Source of the DNA: an alpha proteobacterium HIMB114
GTDB taxonomy: Bacteria; Pseudomonadota; Alphaproteobacteria; Pelagibacterales; Pelagibacteraceae
Reading direction: 5' to 3'
NCBI GenBank assembly: GCA_000163555.2
Contig: ADAC02000001.1
Location: forward strand, 1 to 64,000
Length of the DNA: 64,000 nt
The notes under the pieces are model-generated. The model did no database searches, was not told the origin of the DNA, and was given only the letters and a program-made list of their open reading frames with translations. How positions within the stretch are numbered: the stretch's first letter is position 1; each line of letters starts with the position of its first letter. Shown here one piece after another: positions 7,481 through 16,077 of this stretch. The position numbers were made by a program, and so were the translations under genes.

Positions 7481-8341
7481 ATGCTTCGTCTTTCCATTGC
7501 AGCGGTTTTAACTTTAATTGCTTTTGCATCAAATTCTGTTCTTAACCGAATGGCCGTTGCGGGTGGTCATATTAGTGTGGGTGATTTTGCCATTTGGAGA
7601 GTGAGTGCTGGGGCTGTTGTTTTAATTTTGATTAGTTTGATTTTAAGAAAAGGAGAGGTGGTTAACATCCTGTTTTCTTCTCCAAAACTTAGAGTGTGTG
7701 GTGGAATTTGTCTTGCAACCTATATGCTCGGATTTTCATTTGCTTACCTTGAGCTTGATGCAGGACTTGGAACGTTATTGTTATTTGGTTCTGTTCAACT
7801 CACCATGTTTGGAGCATCCATATTACTTCGTGAAGTTTTAACGATGAGAAGAATTCTAGGATCTGTGATTGCACTTAGTGGATTAATTTGGTTGTTGTTA
7901 CCAGAGGGTAAAATTACATTACCTTTTAATGCGGTTCTTTCGATGATTATTGCTGGAATTGGTTGGGGTGGTTATTCCTTACTTGGACGACAAGCAAAAG
8001 ATCCTATTCCAGAAACGGCTATGAATTTTTGTGTAGCGCTTATTATTTGTGCCACTGCATTATTCTTGTTTCCTCAGCCCAGCCCAACACTAACAGATTC
8101 AACAGGTTTAACTTTAGCAATCATATCAGGTGCGATTACGAGCGGATGTGGTTATTCTTTATGGTACACCATCCTTCCCCATCTAGGTGCTTCACGAGCT
8201 GGCCTTGCTCAACTAAGTGTTCCACCCCTTGCAATATTTGGTGGCATAATCCTTCTAAACGAAACACTAACTCTTCATCTCGTCCTAGCAAGTTTAGTTG
8301 TCATTGGTGGAGTTGCTTATGGATTACTTGAAAAAAAATAA
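7481..8341 (+). CDS. EamA-family (DMT) transporter
   Basis: The 286-residue protein consists of about ten hydrophobic helices with an internal repeat of two EamA domains (about 5-135 and 150-282). Family hallmarks include the NRMAVAGG segment early on and LSVPPLAIFGGIILLNETLT near the end. These carriers export or import metabolites such as amino acids and drugs; the substrate is not evident. It lies 42 bases after the ABC transporter and is probably co-transcribed with it. Confidence 0.85.
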   Translation: MLRLSIAAVLTLIAFASNSVLNRMAVAGGHISVGDFAIWRVSAGAVVLILISLILRKGEVVNILFSSPKLRVCGGICLATYMLGFSFAYLELDAGLGTLLLFGSVQLTMFGASILLREVLTMRRILGSVIALSGLIWLLLPEGKITLPFNAVLSMIIAGIGWGGYSLLGRQAKDPIPETAMNFCVALIICATALFLFPQPSPTLTDSTGLTLAIISGAITSGCGYSLWYTILPHLGASRAGLAQLSVPPLAIFGGIILLNETLTLHLVLASLVVIGGVAYGLLEKK

Positions 8342-8457
8342 ATTAAAAGTTACTACTTTCAAGAATCATAGTAAGTTTAGGTCATTAGTTAACATTGTAT
8401 TGGGAAGCTAATTGTTAGAGTTCTTTATTATATTTCCTTACATGTGCTGATTAAATT

Positions 8458-9363
8458 ATGATGGAAATAATTGTTTATATTACCTGTGGTTTGGTTGTGG
8501 GCTTTATCTTGTTTTCTTTTTTAAAGAAAAAGGATGGGGGAGATAGTTCTGTTCTAAGTACCCAGCTTAGTGATTTATCACGAAGGTTTACCGTTTTAGA
8601 AGAAGCTGCAAAACAAATGGGTAGCATGCAATCATCTATTGATACGACATTTAAAAACTTTCAGAATATGCTTGATGACAAACAAGAAAGAGGTGCATTT
8701 TCTGAAGTAGAATTAGAGAAATTGTTACGTGATCGTTTACCTACAAATTATTTAAAGTTTCAAGAAACATTGAGTAATGGAAAACGAGTAGATTGTTTAA
8801 TTGATTTTGGTGACGCAAATTCTAGAATTGGAATTGATAGTAAATTTGTACTAGATAATTTTAAAGTTTTTAAATCATCTGAATCTGAAGAAGAGATTAA
8901 GAAATATAAAAAACTCTTTGAAGAAGATGTGATGAAAAATGTTAAGAAAATATCAGGTGATTATATTATTCCAGGTGAAACTGCACCACATGCCATTATG
9001 TTTGTAAGGTCTGAAAGCGTTTATAGGTCCATACAAGATAGTGAAAATGATTTGATGGGAAAAGCACGTGAAAAAAATGTTTTAATTGTATCTCCTTCTT
9101 ATTTGTGGGGTTTATTGAATACTCTTCGTGTTTTTTTAAAAGATAGTGAAATGAATAAAAAAGCTCAAATGATTATTAAAGAAATAGGATTAATTGGAAA
9201 AGATATTGGAAGATTGTCTGAAAGAACAGCTGATATTGAAAAGCGTTTTAATTTAGTCGCTGAGCAATTTAGAAATGTAAAAGTTTCAACTGATAAAATC
9301 CAAAGCAGAGCTGAAAAGATTCAAGATTTAGAAGGTATTAAAGTTGAGGAGATAGAAAAATAA
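8458..9363 (+). CDS. rmuC: RmuC-family DNA recombination protein
   Basis: An N-terminal membrane anchor (about residues 3-22) is followed by a coiled-coil-prone region (about 30-75). The RmuC core (about 95-245) contains KRVDCLIDFGD and GIDSKFVLDNFK, which match the restriction-nuclease-like acidic-lysine core of the family. A second coiled coil ends the protein. At 301 residues it is shorter than many RmuC proteins, which run to about 400-500. RmuC limits rearrangement at inverted repeats. Its stop overlaps the start of the exonuclease I gene by one base (TAATG), so the two are translationally coupled. Confidence 0.85.
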   Translation: MMEIIVYITCGLVVGFILFSFLKKKDGGDSSVLSTQLSDLSRRFTVLEEAAKQMGSMQSSIDTTFKNFQNMLDDKQERGAFSEVELEKLLRDRLPTNYLKFQETLSNGKRVDCLIDFGDANSRIGIDSKFVLDNFKVFKSSESEEEIKKYKKLFEEDVMKNVKKISGDYIIPGETAPHAIMFVRSESVYRSIQDSENDLMGKAREKNVLIVSPSYLWGLLNTLRVFLKDSEMNKKAQMIIKEIGLIGKDIGRLSERTADIEKRFNLVAEQFRNVKVSTDKIQSRAEKIQDLEGIKVEEIEK

Positions 9364-10784
9364 TGAATTACGTATTTTATGATTTTGAAACTACGGGAAG
9401 GTCTTCAACTTGGGATCAGATTATTCAAGTTGGAGCTATTCTTGTTAATGATACCTTTGATATCTTAGATCGTTTTGAAGCAAGGTGTTCACTCAAACCT
9501 GGGACTGTTCCTGAACCTGGTGCACTGTTAGTGAACAAGACAACACCTGACATGCTTAAAAAAACAAACCTGTCTCATTTTGGAATGGTGCAGATGATGA
9601 AAGAGACTTTTGAGAAATGGTCTCCAGCAATGTTTATTGGATATAACAGTCTAAGTTTTGATGAAGAGTTTTTAAGAAAAACTTTTTTTAAATCTTTAAC
9701 CGATGTGTATTTAACTAATACAAATGGAAATAAGAGGGGAGATATTTTAGGATTAGTCAGATCTGCTCATCTTTATTATCCAGAATGTTTAAAGACACCA
9801 ATTTCAGAAAAAGGAAATGCCGTATTTAAACTTGATCAGATCGCATCGATGAATGGAATTTCACATGATAATGCACACGATGCCATGGGGGATGTTTTAG
9901 CAACCATGGGGATGGCAAAAATTATTGCAGATAAAGCTCCTAGTGTTTGGAAAGCAAGTTTAATGACAATGAGCAAACAAGATGTTGGAAACATTGTTCA
10001 AAAAGAAAAATTGTTTTGTGTAAACGAATATTTTTACGGAAAAGCAAGACCCTTTGTTGTTTCATTTGTTTGTAATCATCCTGTTTATAATTGGCCCCAG
10101 TGCTTTGATTTAAAAAATGATCCTGAAGATTATTTTAAAATGGATATGTCTACCCTTAAAGATGCAATGAAGAAAAGCCCTAAACTTTTGAGAAGTGTAA
10201 AAGATAATAAACATCCAATTATTATGAACCCGAATTACGCAACTAACTTTGATACCTATAAGCAAATTGGAATAAGTAAGTTAAATGAAAGAGCTGAAAA
10301 GATTAAACAAAATGAAGAATTTGGAAAAAAAGTTTCAGCCATTCTTCAAGAAGAAGCTCAGGAAAAACAAGATTTAGATAGTCAACTTGATGTTCAAGCT
10401 GAAGAGTCAATTTATTCTGGTGGTTTTCCAGATGATAAAACAAAGATGGCTTTAAAAGAATTTCAAAAGGCAGAATGGAAAGATAGGTTAGTGATTGCGG
10501 ATAAGATGAAGGATGAAAGGTATAATTATTTTGCAAAAAGACTGATGTATGAAGAAGCACCAGATATCATGCCAAAAGATTTATACAATGAAATTCATCG
10601 TGGGATTGCAAAAAGGATTTTAAGCACCAACGATGAAAAATGGAATACCATTCCAAAAGCTTATAACGAACTTGATTCTCTTCGTGCTAAATATGAAGAA
10701 GATGGGGATGAAGAGAGACTTTCGATTACAAATGATATCAACAACTTCCTTGAAGAAATAGAGAAAAAATATCAGGAAGCTTAG
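9363..10784 (+). CDS. sbcB: exodeoxyribonuclease I-like DEDDh exonuclease
   Basis: The exonuclease domain comes first. DFETTG near the start supplies the catalytic Asp and Glu, YNSLSFDEEFLRK the middle Asp, and NAHDAMGDVLATMGMAKI the ExoIII motif with the catalytic His and Asp. The remaining residues follow E. coli exonuclease I closely, including LLRSVKDNKHPIIMN and the GGFPDDKTKM region. The length (473) matches that family. ExoI degrades single-stranded DNA 3' to 5' in recombination and mismatch repair. The gene is fused translationally to rmuC, implying a shared DNA-repair role. Confidence 0.88.
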   Translation: MNYVFYDFETTGRSSTWDQIIQVGAILVNDTFDILDRFEARCSLKPGTVPEPGALLVNKTTPDMLKKTNLSHFGMVQMMKETFEKWSPAMFIGYNSLSFDEEFLRKTFFKSLTDVYLTNTNGNKRGDILGLVRSAHLYYPECLKTPISEKGNAVFKLDQIASMNGISHDNAHDAMGDVLATMGMAKIIADKAPSVWKASLMTMSKQDVGNIVQKEKLFCVNEYFYGKARPFVVSFVCNHPVYNWPQCFDLKNDPEDYFKMDMSTLKDAMKKSPKLLRSVKDNKHPIIMNPNYATNFDTYKQIGISKLNERAEKIKQNEEFGKKVSAILQEEAQEKQDLDSQLDVQAEESIYSGGFPDDKTKMALKEFQKAEWKDRLVIADKMKDERYNYFAKRLMYEEAPDIMPKDLYNEIHRGIAKRILSTNDEKWNTIPKAYNELDSLRAKYEEDGDEERLSITNDINNFLEEIEKKYQEA

Positions 10785-10839
10785 TTGACACTTTGGGGTT
10801 AATGCTTACATTTTCATTATAACATAAAGGAGATTCTTG

Positions 10840-11163
10840 ATGCCTGCATTAAAAGTAACAGATGAAAATTTCGAAGAAACGATTGGCAATAAAGATAAGC
10901 CAGTGCTTGTGAAATTCGGAGCAGAATGGTGTGGACCTTGCAAAATGATTGCTGGACCATTAAACGAATTAGCAGATGAAATGTCTGATCAAATTGTAAT
11001 CGGTGATCATGATATTGATAACTCTCCAAATGCACCAACCAAATTTGGTGTAAGAGGAGTTCCTACAATGCTACTTTTTAAAGGTGGAGAAGTTGTAGAC
11101 TCTAAAGTTGGAGCCGCTTCAAAAGAAGATATTAAAACTTGGATTAATTCTAAAGTTGGATAA
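10840..11163 (+). CDS. trxA: thioredoxin
   Basis: The 107-residue single-domain thioredoxin has the active site WCGPCK (about residues 30-35), the conserved cis-proline segment RGVPTMLLF and the usual length. I place the start at ATG 10840, seven bases after AAAGGAG (10826-10832). An alternative TTG one codon earlier is less likely. It reduces protein disulfides in the cytoplasm. The gene stands alone with its own spacer of 55 bases and ends at a strong hairpin terminator. Confidence 0.95.
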   Translation: MPALKVTDENFEETIGNKDKPVLVKFGAEWCGPCKMIAGPLNELADEMSDQIVIGDHDIDNSPNAPTKFGVRGVPTMLLFKGGEVVDSKVGAASKEDIKTWINSKVG

Positions 11164-11168
11164 TTTTT

Positions 11169-11200
11169 AAACTAGGAATTTTTTTTAAAGTTCCTAGTTT
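11169..11200. terminator. bidirectional hairpin terminator
   Basis: A perfect 10-base stem AAACTAGGAA/TTCCTAGTTT (11169-11178 and 11191-11200) with a 12-base loop is followed by T on the plus strand and by A/T-rich sequence on the other. It sits between the convergent trxA and histidine phosphatase genes and overlaps the end of the latter. It can serve both. Confidence 0.8.
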
Positions 11201-11745
11201 TTAATTTTCAGTCTGTATTTCGCTAAAATTTTTAAATTCTTATCGGTCAAAACCATTTCACCTTCACCAGCTCCATAATCTAAATGCTCTCCAACGATTA
11301 CATAATGAGCGCAAAGTAATAAGTTTCCATCACCATTCCAATTCTTAATGTATTTTCTTAACTGCCTTCTTTGTTTTGCTGTGTTATGAGAAAATTGTGA
11401 GCTAAATGTTGAGTTTAACGCTGAGAAAGTTTTAAACTCTCCGAAGAATTGACAGGTTTCCATTGCTCTAAACCACTGTGAACTTAATGCATGTTTAATG
11501 TTAACTTTATTTTTTTTAAAAAGCTTTGAGTAAGCTTTTCCCTGTTTAATTCCAAATTTACCTAAATTTCTTTGAGTGCCACGAACTCTAACATCAAAGT
11601 TATCAGGATCTCCACCACCCGGAGCTGAAAAATGTCTTAACCATAAGATTTTGTCATTTCCTTTTAACAAGTCAAAAAACTTTTGTTCTTCATTAGCGTT
11701 TGAACTTGTACAAAGTATTAAAAATAAAACTAAAAACTTTTTCAT
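11194..11745 (-). CDS. exported histidine-phosphatase-family protein
   Basis: A signal peptide (about residues 1-18, ending SNA) precedes a phosphoglycerate-mutase-like fold. The N-terminal LRH motif (instead of RHG) supplies the phospho-acceptor histidine, SSQWFRAMETC matches the conserved arginine segment, and LLCAHYVIVGE holds the second histidine. The substrate in the periplasm is unknown. The start overlaps the end of folC by 4 bases (ATGA), so it is the last gene of the minus-strand unit before the terminator. Confidence 0.78.
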   Translation of the reverse strand: MKKFLVLFLILCTSSNANEEQKFFDLLKGNDKILWLRHFSAPGGGDPDNFDVRVRGTQRNLGKFGIKQGKAYSKLFKKNKVNIKHALSSQWFRAMETCQFFGEFKTFSALNSTFSSQFSHNTAKQRRQLRKYIKNWNGDGNLLLCAHYVIVGEHLDYGAGEGEMVLTDKNLKILAKYRLKIKN

Positions 11746-13031
11746 ATATTTTGCTCTAATACCTTACCTGCAGAGTAAAGTGAACCACAAACAACAATGA
11801 TGGCATTAGGATCTTGTATAGCAAGTTGAGCAATTGCTTCAGTGGCTGAATTATTTGGATTTGCATGAATACCCAGCTCTTTTGCTTGAGCGATAATATC
11901 TTTAGTTTCATAAAAATTTTCTCTAAGTTTAAAACATTTAATCTCTGTTACTAGTGAACTAAAGCTTGAGAGATAAGCTTTTAAATCTTTGGAAGTGAGC
12001 ATTGAAAAGACAAGGTAGATTGAGCGTTTGCCTTTAATTTTTTCTAAGTATTCTGCTAATGATTTTCCAGCTTGTTCATTATGACCACCATCAACGATTA
12101 AAGTATTTGTTTCTTCATGAATATATGAAAGTAGTTTGCCCTTAGTGATATGTTGAATTCTTCCTTCAACTTTGGTGTTTTTTATACCTTCTGAAATTTT
12201 TTTATTATCAAGTTTTAAACCAATGGATTTTAAAGCTTTTAGTGCAACAGCTGCATTTTGGATTTGAAAAGAACCTTTCATATTTGGCATATCAAGGTCA
12301 ATTAAACCATCATCATCTTGATAGATCATTCTGTTATTTTCTACACTGACATTGAAATCTTCAGAAAAAATATATTTTTTTATTTTTTTTCTTTTTAATT
12401 CTTCATCAACGTAACCTAGAACTTCGCTACTTTGTTTTGCAATAATAACATTAGAATTATCTTTAATTATTCCGCATTTATTATGCGTGATTTCTTTAAG
12501 CGTATCTCCTAAAAAATCTTTATGATCCATACTAATAGGAGTTAGCACTTGTGCTTTCAGATCTTGGTAATCAACATTAGTACTATCATATTTTCCACCA
12601 AGACCTGTCTCCATAATATTAAAATCGCAGTTTGCTTCTTCAAATGCTTTAAATGCAATACAAGTTATATATTCAAAAAAAGTAATATCTTGATTGTTAT
12701 TTGCTTTATCAACTTCTATGACGTAGTTAATAAATTTTTCTTCATCTAGTGGTTCACCATTAATCAAAAATCTTGTTAAAAAATTATAAAGAAAAGGTGA
12801 TTGGAATAACGCAACACTATAACCATGAGCTTGTAAAATTTCTTTTAAATAAAAAGCCGTTCCACCTTTGCCATTGGTTCCAGTTACAGTAATTACATTC
12901 TTTAGTTTTTTGTGAGGGTTACCAACATCATTTGCAAGCCTTAAAACACGATCAAGCTTAAGTTCAATCTTATCAGGATTAAGCTCATAAAGTTTGTTTA
13001 AAATAAATTGTAATTTTTTGGAGTGAGACAC
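11742..13031 (-). CDS. folC: folylpolyglutamate/dihydrofolate synthase
   Basis: A Mur-ligase-type ATP site is present as VTGTNGKGGT (the usual GKGS/T has a glycine at the serine position). Downstream are ETGLGGKYDSTN, the acidic/histidine segment PISMDHKDFLG and the C-terminal ligase domain starting near VDGGHNEQAG. The length (429) is normal. FolC adds glutamate to dihydropteroate and to reduced folates. It follows accD by 4 bases, as in most alphaproteobacteria. Confidence 0.92.
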   Translation of the reverse strand: MSHSKKLQFILNKLYELNPDKIELKLDRVLRLANDVGNPHKKLKNVITVTGTNGKGGTAFYLKEILQAHGYSVALFQSPFLYNFLTRFLINGEPLDEEKFINYVIEVDKANNNQDITFFEYITCIAFKAFEEANCDFNIMETGLGGKYDSTNVDYQDLKAQVLTPISMDHKDFLGDTLKEITHNKCGIIKDNSNVIIAKQSSEVLGYVDEELKRKKIKKYIFSEDFNVSVENNRMIYQDDDGLIDLDMPNMKGSFQIQNAAVALKALKSIGLKLDNKKISEGIKNTKVEGRIQHITKGKLLSYIHEETNTLIVDGGHNEQAGKSLAEYLEKIKGKRSIYLVFSMLTSKDLKAYLSSFSSLVTEIKCFKLRENFYETKDIIAQAKELGIHANPNNSATEAIAQLAIQDPNAIIVVCGSLYSAGKVLEQNI

Positions 13032-13035
13032 TGCA

Positions 13036-13974
13036 CTACTGATTTACAGCTTGTGCTTCTTCCGAACCAGAGAGAGTAGATTGCTGTACATGTTCTTTTT
13101 TAAGAAGAATAGAAACTAAATTTGAAATAACATTTTTTTGATCTTTTCTATGCGTAATCATATCAATTGCCCCAGTTGTAATCACATGTGATGCAGATTG
13201 AAAGTCTTCTGGTAAAGGTTCAGAAATTGTTCCTTGAACAACACGTTTTCCAGCAAATCCCCAGATTGTCTTTTTACCTGGCTCCATAATATGAAAATCA
13301 CCTAGGGAACCAAAACTTGCACTTACACCACCGATATTCACATTAGCTACAACAAAATAAGGAATTTTATTTTCTTTTAACATTTGAACCCCAAGAATTG
13401 TTTTTGGCATTTGATAAAGTGCAAATAAGTTTTCTTGAAGAGCCGCTCCTCCTGTTGTGATAAATACTGTGAGTGCTGATACTTTGTTTTTCACTGCATA
13501 TTCACAAGCTTGGTAAAAGTTTTGACCAGACTGCATGCTTAATGTTCCACCATTAAAATTGAAATCAAATGATGAACAAATCATATCTAATCCATTTACT
13601 TTTCCGTGAGCTGACACAAGAGATGCAATTTGTTTAGTTTTCTTTTTAGCAGATTTAAGTTGGTCTTTATAGGCTTTAAGTTCAGTTTTAAATTTATTAG
13701 GATCTTCTGCTAGTCTTTTTGTATCTATCATTTCATAAGAAGCATTATCAAAAAATATTTTAAATCTCTCATCTGCGCTTATTCTAAAATGATAATCGCA
13801 CTGGGTACAAACGTGCATATTTTTTTTAAGCTCTTTTCCTAAAAACATTTTTTTACATTCAGGACAAGAACTCCATAGATCGGCGTTTTCGATTGTTTTT
13901 TTCTTAAATGAATCTGATAATTTTGCACCAGCAGCTTTTGCTTTTGATAAAATTTTATCTAACCAGTTAGTCAT
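13036..13974 (-). CDS. accD: acetyl-CoA carboxylase carboxyltransferase beta subunit
   Basis: A four-cysteine zinc finger lies at about residues 37-59 (CPECKKM... CTQCDYH) in front of a crotonase-like carboxyltransferase domain with the oxyanion-hole region TTGGAALQENLFALYQM and GGVSASFGSLGDF. With AccA it transfers the carboxyl group from biotin to acetyl-CoA in fatty acid synthesis. The length (312) fits, with a short polar C-terminal tail. It follows trpA by 71 bases, which could hold its own promoter. Confidence 0.95.
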   Translation of the reverse strand: MTNWLDKILSKAKAAGAKLSDSFKKKTIENADLWSSCPECKKMFLGKELKKNMHVCTQCDYHFRISADERFKIFFDNASYEMIDTKRLAEDPNKFKTELKAYKDQLKSAKKKTKQIASLVSAHGKVNGLDMICSSFDFNFNGGTLSMQSGQNFYQACEYAVKNKVSALTVFITTGGAALQENLFALYQMPKTILGVQMLKENKIPYFVVANVNIGGVSASFGSLGDFHIMEPGKKTIWGFAGKRVVQGTISEPLPEDFQSASHVITTGAIDMITHRKDQKNVISNLVSILLKKEHVQQSTLSGSEEAQAVNQ

Positions 13975-14045
13975 AATTTAAGTTGTTTTAGCATAAACTT
14001 TAAAACTTTGGCTACAATGTGATTGTTGTAAAAATGTTGATTTTC

Positions 14046-14843
14046 TTATGCTATTTTAGACTTTAATTTCATTACCATTTTTTTGGCAGCAATTGCTGGT
14101 TTTTTTCTACGATTAACCGAATCTGTAATTGATTTACAAAGTGCACTTCCAACAACAAGTCCATCTGCTTTTTTAAGAGATGCGATGGTTTTTTCTGTGA
14201 TACCAAAACCTATGACAACATTTTTGTTTTTATTAAGCTTTTTGATTTTTTGATAATTTTGAATAATTTTCTTAGGAGCAACTTTCAACTTTCCCCCTGT
14301 AGTAGACAACATACTGATGTAGTAGACCATGTCATGAGAGTCTCTAACGATTTTTTTTAATCTCTCATTTGAAGTTGTTGGTGCAACTAGCTGAATAAAA
14401 TTAATTGATTTTTTTTTGCACTTTGCAGCAAAATTTTTATTTTCTGGCCAAGGAAGATCCACAACGATCAAGCCATCAACTTTATTTTTTTTACACTGAT
14501 TAATAAAGTTTTGTTCGCCAAATTGTTTGATTGTATTAAAGTAACCCATCAAAATGATCGGTTTTGCAAATTTGAATTTTTTATACTGATTTGTAATTTT
14601 AAAAATATCTTTAATTTTAATTCCATTTTTTAAAGCACGGTGCGAGCAGTTTTGTATCTGACCACCATCTGCAACTGGAGTATTATGAGGCATACCCATT
14701 TCACAAATATCTACATATGGCGAGATAGATTTTAAAATTTCCAATGAATTTTTATGAGTATTATCACCCGCAACAGTAAAAGTTAAAAGAGCAGGGCGCT
14801 TTTCTTTTTTGCAAATTTGAAATGCTTTTTTAATAAGACTCAT
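14046..14843 (-). CDS. trpA: tryptophan synthase alpha subunit, divergent
   Basis: This is a TIM-barrel protein of normal length (265). The catalytic Glu48 (DICEMG) and Asp59 (PVADG) that cleave indole-3-glycerol phosphate are kept, as are GFGI and VVGSAL of the phosphate site. However, loop 2 reads MPHNTP instead of the near-universal P-F-S/T-D-P, so the Asp known to contact TrpB is a threonine. Loop 6 reads STTGGKL rather than the usual GVTG form. It follows trpB by one base. Its position between trpB and accD is the standard alphaproteobacterial one, so it is the native gene, but unusually diverged. Confidence 0.85.
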   Translation of the reverse strand: MSLIKKAFQICKKEKRPALLTFTVAGDNTHKNSLEILKSISPYVDICEMGMPHNTPVADGGQIQNCSHRALKNGIKIKDIFKITNQYKKFKFAKPIILMGYFNTIKQFGEQNFINQCKKNKVDGLIVVDLPWPENKNFAAKCKKKSINFIQLVAPTTSNERLKKIVRDSHDMVYYISMLSTTGGKLKVAPKKIIQNYQKIKKLNKNKNVVIGFGITEKTIASLKKADGLVVGSALCKSITDSVNRRKKPAIAAKKMVMKLKSKIA

Positions 14844-14844
14844 A

Positions 14845-16077
14845 TTAGATTTTTTTTCCTAATCTTTTCTTTAAAATATCTCTATCCTTTTTGGCATCAC
14901 CACAACTATTAACAATGATCACAGTATCTTTACTTAACTTCGGTGCAATTTTAATTGCTTCTGCGAATGCATGCGAAGGCTCGAGAGAAGGAGAAATATT
15001 TTCAAATTTAGTCACGAGTTGATGAGCGTGCAATGCTTCTTCATCAGTAGCACTTGTGTATCTTGCTCTTTTTGTATCTTTTAAAAAACAATGAACTGGC
15101 GAAATACCGGGGTAATCTAAGCCAGCGCTTATACTTGCAGTATTACTAATTTGACCCTCTTTATCTTGAATCACATATTGAGCTGCACCATGAAGTATTC
15201 CAACTTTTGCATTCGTACTCAGGGGTGCTGCATGAAGTTTACTATTCTTGGGACCACCTGCTTCAACTCCAATCATTTCAACTTGATTTTTGTTATAATC
15301 CATAAATGAATTCCAAAAACCTAAAGCAGAACTTCCTCCACCAACACAATTGATAAGCTTCATTTTTTTAGGAATTTTTCCAAACTCTTGTTTTACTTGA
15401 ACAATAAGCTCTCTTGAAATTTGCGCAGTGCTCCATGCACAAATTTTAATAAAAATATTTGGACCAACAGTCGATCCAACGCACATATGAGTAGTATCAC
15501 AATTGGACACCCAATATCTCATACATTCACTTACAGCGTCTACTAATGTTTTACTTCCTGTGTGAACTGGAACAATTTCTGCACCATTTTTTTTCATCGC
15601 ATCACAGTTTGGTTTTTGACGCTCAATATCTTTAGCACCCATAAATATTTTACATCTAAGGCCAAATTTTTTAGCCGCCATAGATAACATTTTTCCAGCA
15701 TAACCAGCGCCTGTATCGCCAACGATATATTTTTTACCTGCTTTTTTGCAAATTAATGCATGTACTGTAGCATTGTAAATTTTATGAGCCCCACCATTTG
15801 CTTCTGCTACAACTTTTGCCCAAATTTGAGCACCTCCTAAATGATTAGTTAGATTATTAAGTTTTATAAAAGGAGTAGGAGCTCCAACATAATTTTTAAA
15901 ATAATAGTCTCTTTGCTTTAAAAATTCTTTATTTTTTCTAAGTTTTTCAAATAGTATTGTTAAATCTTCTACAGGCTTTTTGAGCGTCTCTGGAATAAAG
16001 TTTCCACCAAATTTTCCACCATACATATAATTTTTGTCATGTTGGTCTATGACTGGAATACCTTTTCTAATTTTCAT
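14845..16077 (-). CDS. trpB: tryptophan synthase beta subunit, strongly divergent
   Basis: This is a fold-type II PLP enzyme of normal length (410). It keeps the Schiff-base Lys99 (GGAHK), the phosphate loop CVGGGSSALG, Asp321 (SAGLDYPG) and Glu366. The usual K-R-E-D-L-N-H-T-G stretch before the lysine is replaced by KVVAEANGG. The catalytic Glu109 equivalent is Asp121, Gln114 and His115 equivalents are Tyr126 and Ala127, and the Ser377 equivalent is Cys392. The lysine that pairs with TrpA (Lys167) is Val179. It overlaps trpF by 11 bases. It may be a real but altered tryptophan synthase, or a repurposed one. Confidence 0.82.
   Translation of the reverse strand: MKIRKGIPVIDQHDKNYMYGGKFGGNFIPETLKKPVEDLTILFEKLRKNKEFLKQRDYYFKNYVGAPTPFIKLNNLTNHLGGAQIWAKVVAEANGGAHKIYNATVHALICKKAGKKYIVGDTGAGYAGKMLSMAAKKFGLRCKIFMGAKDIERQKPNCDAMKKNGAEIVPVHTGSKTLVDAVSECMRYWVSNCDTTHMCVGSTVGPNIFIKICAWSTAQISRELIVQVKQEFGKIPKKMKLINCVGGGSSALGFWNSFMDYNKNQVEMIGVEAGGPKNSKLHAAPLSTNAKVGILHGAAQYVIQDKEGQISNTASISAGLDYPGISPVHCFLKDTKRARYTSATDEEALHAHQLVTKFENISPSLEPSHAFAEAIKIAPKLSKDTVIIVNSCGDAKKDRDILKKRLGKKI

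Noticed and set aside
7963-8331. A 122-residue frame on the plus strand inside the EamA transporter gene
   Set aside because: It lies fully within the transporter in another frame, with composition (many Cys, Trp, His, Ser) typical of a shadow frame and no ribosome site.
10785-10823. Promoter of trxA from TTGACA (10785) and TATAAC (10818)
   Set aside because: The two hexamers are 27 bases apart, too far for one sigma-70 promoter, and no good partner was found for either.
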